Source: JAXGQD01 sp040766665
GTDB lineage: Bacteria; Bacillota; Clostridia; Saccharofermentanales; Fastidiosipilaceae
NCBI GenBank assembly: GCA_040766665.1
Contig: JAXGQD010000001.1
Location: forward strand, 62,001 to 126,000
DNA: 64,000 nt
Direction of reading: 5' to 3'
The position numbers and the translations under genes are program-made. This document shows positions 61,928 to 64,000 of this stretch, one piece after another. Under the pieces are notes generated by a model, which made no database searches, was not told the DNA's origin, and saw only the letters and a list, made by a program, of their open reading frames with translations. Numbering within the stretch: position 1 is the stretch's first letter; the number at the start of each line of letters is the position of its first letter.

Positions 61928-62500
61928 ATGTTACGCCCGACATGGGAGGGTCTTGCCATTATAATGGGAGAAGTGCATAAGCTGTTGCTGCTTGCGAAGG
62001 ATGAGAGTGAAAGGGAGGGAAAGCACTTGGATAATCGGGAATTTTTTGCCGCTATTCCCAAGAAGAATTGGGATAGAGCTACAACTTTTAACTTAGAAGA
62101 AGAGGATTTTTCTCATGGACTGGAACGTTGCACTCCTCAAAGATTTGAGCAACTGGATTTGGGCACGATCGACGACTTGCGCGAAGCCTTGGAGTGGATG
62201 GCTGAAGGCTCGCCCGAGGATATGCGCTGGATTATCATGCATTTCGAAGCGGAAGACGAAAGTGAGTACCACGCGAGTTTGCTGCAAGCGGGTATTTTCG
62301 ACGATGGGATGATTTCCTGCGAGTACCAGTTTGCCCGCCGGGAGGATGAACTGTGGTCATGTAAGAATTTTTGGCAGGATTTTGAGCCAGACGAAATCGA
62401 GGAGGTGGAGGCGCTCTTTTATTACTGCTATACCCACAATCAGTTGAGGAAGAAGATGAGCGAGTGGGAGCCGATGGTAATACCATACAACAATGGTTAA
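61928..62500 (+). CDS. acidic cytoplasmic protein of unknown function
   Basis: Up to 190 residues; no family recognised. It may start at ATG 61928 or ATG 61964 (MGEVHKLLLLAKDESER); GGAGGG at about 61945 fits the second better, though the spacing is long. The sequence is rich in Glu, Asp and Trp (NLEEEDFSHGLERC, LEWMAEGSPEDMRWIIMHFEAEDESEYHASLL, CEYQFARREDELWSCKNFWQDFEPDEIEEVEALFYYCY). It has no membrane segment or signal. Single gene between two terminators or promoters. Confidence 0.7.
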   Translation: MLRPTWEGLAIIMGEVHKLLLLAKDESEREGKHLDNREFFAAIPKKNWDRATTFNLEEEDFSHGLERCTPQRFEQLDLGTIDDLREALEWMAEGSPEDMRWIIMHFEAEDESEYHASLLQAGIFDDGMISCEYQFARREDELWSCKNFWQDFEPDEIEEVEALFYYCYTHNQLRKKMSEWEPMVIPYNNG

Positions 62501-62550
62501 AGTCATTTCCATATTAAGTGTGGCAAAACCCTCCCAACCTCTCAAATCAT

Positions 62551-62579
62551 TTGACAGTTTTTTTCACGCATTGTAAGAT
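62551..62579 (+). promoter_or_regulatory. promoter of the tRNA-Ser gene
   Basis: Consensus -35 TTGACA (62551-62556), 17-bp spacer, and -10 TAAGAT (62574-62579), 36 bases before the tRNA 5' end. Confidence 0.75.
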
Positions 62580-62615
62580 ATCAAAGCATCTTTCATATGC
62601 CAAACTTTCAACTAC

Positions 62616-62704
62616 GGAGAAGTACCCAAGGGGCCGAAGGGGACGGTTTGCTAAATCGTTAGGCGTGAAAGCGTGCGAGGGTTCGAATCCCTCCTTCTCC
62701 GCCA
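62616..62704 (+). tRNA. tRNA-Ser (anticodon GCU)
   Basis: Class II tRNA with a long variable arm. Acceptor GGAGAAG (62616-62622) pairs with CTTCTCC (62694-62700), G discriminator, and encoded CCA (62702-62704). Anticodon stem ACGGT/ATCGT, loop TTGCTAA, anticodon GCT at 62650-62652, reading AGC/AGU Ser codons. T-arm GAGGG-TTCGAAT-CCCTC is perfect. Variable arm TAGGCGTGAAAGCGT. Confidence 0.97.
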
Positions 62705-62709
62705 AAGAT

Positions 62710-62739
62710 AAAGGACGCCAAAAGTGGTGTCCTTTTTTC
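62710..62739 (+). terminator. terminator of the tRNA gene
   Basis: AAAGGACGCC (62710-62719) pairs with GGTGTCCTTT (62726-62735) with one G-T pair, followed by TTTCTTT. Confidence 0.88.
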
Positions 62740-62800
62740 TTTACCTTAGATCTTCGTGTGGGGATTCGAGTTGGGCGGAGAAGGAGGGATTCGAAGCCAT

Positions 62801-63103
62801 TCAAGCCACATGCGTATGCTTGACCTGCCATTTTTTCAATTTGATTCCAAGCCAGAAACCGTAGATGCCAAGGGTGATGAAGGTCAGTAGTAACCACTTG
62901 ATCCAGTTTCCAAACAGCTGCATTGCCGTACCATCGAAACGCAGACGCATGCCGTTGATGACGGTGTGTTTTGCCTCCCAACGATAAATCATGCAAAAAG
63001 CCCAAGGAAAGCAAATGCCTAAAGTCAGGACAGTCACTAAAAATCCCAGTATCCTATAACCCACCAACTGGGATAAGCCTCCGTCAAAGTACGACTCGTA
63101 CAT
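62801..63103 (-). CDS. small membrane protein, DUF898-like
   Basis: 100 residues from ATG 63103 (MYESYFDGGLSQLVGYRILGFLVTVLTLGICFPWAF), behind TTGGAGAAAATC. It has two membrane helices. The segments FDGGLSQLVGYRILGFLVTVLTLGICFPWA and FGNWIKWLLLTFITLGIYGFWLGIKLKKW resemble the repeated helices of DUF898 (YjgN-type) proteins. Function unknown. It follows HicB by 12 bases and may be cotranscribed with hicAB. Confidence 0.8.
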   Translation of the reverse strand: MYESYFDGGLSQLVGYRILGFLVTVLTLGICFPWAFCMIYRWEAKHTVINGMRLRFDGTAMQLFGNWIKWLLLTFITLGIYGFWLGIKLKKWQVKHTHVA

Positions 63104-63115
63104 GATTTTCTCCAA

Positions 63116-63532
63116 TCAACCGATTTTTCTTTTTAGCGCTTCCTGTAAAGTCTGTGAAAAGTTAATCCCTGCAGCTTCAGCTTTTGTGTTAAGCCAGGCA
63201 GGTATAGTTAGATTTTTTCTCACGGTTTTATTGTCATAATCTGAGCAAAACTTTTCCATATCAACATAAACCAAGGTTACAAAACTTTTTTCTAGAATAA
63301 AATCATTTTCCGAGTCATTGCCAGGTTTTATTTTTGCTAAATGAGAAGGAGATGGGAGCGTTCCATTTAGGTACAAATCATAGAGGTAAAGACCGAGTGC
63401 CTCTTGTGCTTTTTCTAGCGCATCTGTGACCGTATCACCATATGTGAAGCAACCTTCTAAATCAGGGAAAAAAACCGAAAATCCTTCTGCTCCGCGTTCC
63501 TTGTTAAATGTAGCAGGGTAAGCGACAAACAT
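63116..63532 (-). CDS. hicB: HicB-family antitoxin
   Basis: Antitoxin of 138 residues. The N-terminal partly degenerate RNase H-like domain binds the toxin (YPATFNKERGAEGFSVFFPDLEGCFTYGDTVTDALEKAQEALGLYLYD). A C-terminal ribbon-helix-helix (NLTIPAWLNTKAEAAGINFSQTLQEALKRKI) would bind the promoter DNA. GAAAGGAATTAAC precedes the ATG. It lies 20 bases downstream of hicA. Confidence 0.93.
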   Translation of the reverse strand: MFVAYPATFNKERGAEGFSVFFPDLEGCFTYGDTVTDALEKAQEALGLYLYDLYLNGTLPSPSHLAKIKPGNDSENDFILEKSFVTLVYVDMEKFCSDYDNKTVRKNLTIPAWLNTKAEAAGINFSQTLQEALKRKIG

Positions 63533-63552
63533 GTTAATTCCTTTCTTGAAAC

Positions 63553-63735
63553 TTACTTGAGTCCAGCCTGCCTCAATATGGCATTGAGTAAACCTGCCGG
63601 GAGATCTTTTTTATGCATAGGTACAGTTGTCCTCTTATTGGATTTTCTATTTTCTAAAAATTTATGTGAACCTTCTTGCCTGAGTTCAACAAATCCATTC
63701 TTTTTTAGAATTTTAATTAATTCCTTTGCTGTCAT
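63553..63735 (-). CDS. hicA: HicA-family mRNA interferase toxin
   Basis: Toxin that cleaves mRNA when free of HicB; a 60-residue double-stranded-RNA-binding fold with the catalytic His in RQEGSHKFLENRKSN and the closing HKKDLPAGLLNAILRQAGL. It is full length for the family. It is the first gene of the pair, the common HicA-HicB order. A palindromic operator overlaps its promoter. Confidence 0.93.
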   Translation of the reverse strand: MTAKELIKILKKNGFVELRQEGSHKFLENRKSNKRTTVPMHKKDLPAGLLNAILRQAGLK

Positions 63736-63753
63736 TAATAATTATTTCCCTTT

Positions 63754-63774
63754 ATTATACGCGTAAATACGCAT
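63754..63774 (-). promoter_or_regulatory. hicAB promoter with palindromic operator
   Basis: On the minus strand the -10 box TATAAT is at 63759-63754. The inverted repeat ATGCGTA-TT-TACGCGT occupies 63774-63759, between the -10 and the expected -35. This is the place expected for autoregulation by the HicB ribbon-helix-helix. The rest to 64000 shows no gene, only GGCAAAA-type scraps near 63955. Confidence 0.65.
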
Positions 63775-64000
63775 AAAATGAAGCAGTGATATATGCTTAT
63801 CTAAACGGGTCTACAGACCTCTTCTCATCCTCGCTTCCTAAAGCATATAAAAGAGTGAATTGCACAGTTGCTAGAAAAATTCCTAAATCTCCTCATTTGT
63901 CAGCAAATTTTCGTAAATCATGCCACACAAGGTATACTTAGGGAGGCGAGTTTTTTGCCAAAAATCGCGGCAAAAGCAGCCCCATAACCAAGACCCAAAA

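Overview
The window looks like a chromosome piece of a low- to mid-GC Gram-positive anaerobe or facultative anaerobe (Bacillota, probably Clostridia; this is inferred, since no rRNA is present). The signs are many lipobox (lipoprotein) signal peptides and no outer-membrane genes, an Enterococcus-type sodium V-ATPase operon, HPr with both His15 and Ser46, class I and class III ribonucleotide reductases, and a tRNA with encoded CCA.

Layout. 1-796 is the 5' part of an IS256-family element running off the window. 1114-10175 is a complete nine-gene V-type ATPase operon in the E. hirae order F-I-K-E-C-G-A-B-D, whose K subunit keeps the Na+-binding residues. 10608-13473 holds a small membrane protein, a uracil/xanthine permease and a zinc-ribbon membrane protein. 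13632-24533 is an L-ascorbate (ula) locus: DeoR-type regulator, IIA, IIC, IIB, HAD phosphatase, its own Enzyme I, UlaE, a frameshifted UlaF, a beta-propeller-like protein, its own HPr and UlaG. UlaD is not seen.

24614-33572 is visibly AT-rich and looks acquired: FGGY sugar kinase, DeoR regulator, a ribose-type ABC transporter and, unexpectedly, an MttB-superfamily methyltransferase. Next comes a three-level nest of mobile elements: an IS256-family element (about 33656-40600) is split by a Tn552/Tn5090-like transposon (34042-39571, perfect 17-bp inverted ends, 5-bp target duplication CCACG), which is itself split by an IS21-family element (about 36643-39224). An AT-rich ROK-family regulator (40712-41830) lies just beyond.

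42164-58854 is core metabolism and redox: nrdAB, a BadF-type kinase, a rhodanese lipoprotein, a DUF362 ferredoxin protein, OsmC, and nrdD (with a fused C-terminal thioredoxin-fold domain) with its activase nrdG. A two-gene cassette resembling an ADP-ribosyltransferase-type toxin and partner sits between nrdD and nrdG. Then come a LURP-one-like protein, a DUF3887-like lipoprotein, a trigger-factor-like prolyl isomerase lipoprotein and an SGNH hydrolase. The end holds a sugar dehydrogenase lipoprotein, superoxide dismutase, tRNA-Ser(GCU), a small membrane protein and a HicAB toxin-antitoxin pair.

The most striking signal outside genes is a family of composite palindromic intergenic repeats (at least five loci: 10.4, 13.5, 47.0, 50.7 and 56.3 kb). 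They have GGCAAAAATGACGGCTGTGC-type inverted arms around a CATTAG...CTAATG core, and are often joined to a GTCGC...GCGAC hairpin. At two loci this hairpin unit supplies the stop codon of the adjacent gene.
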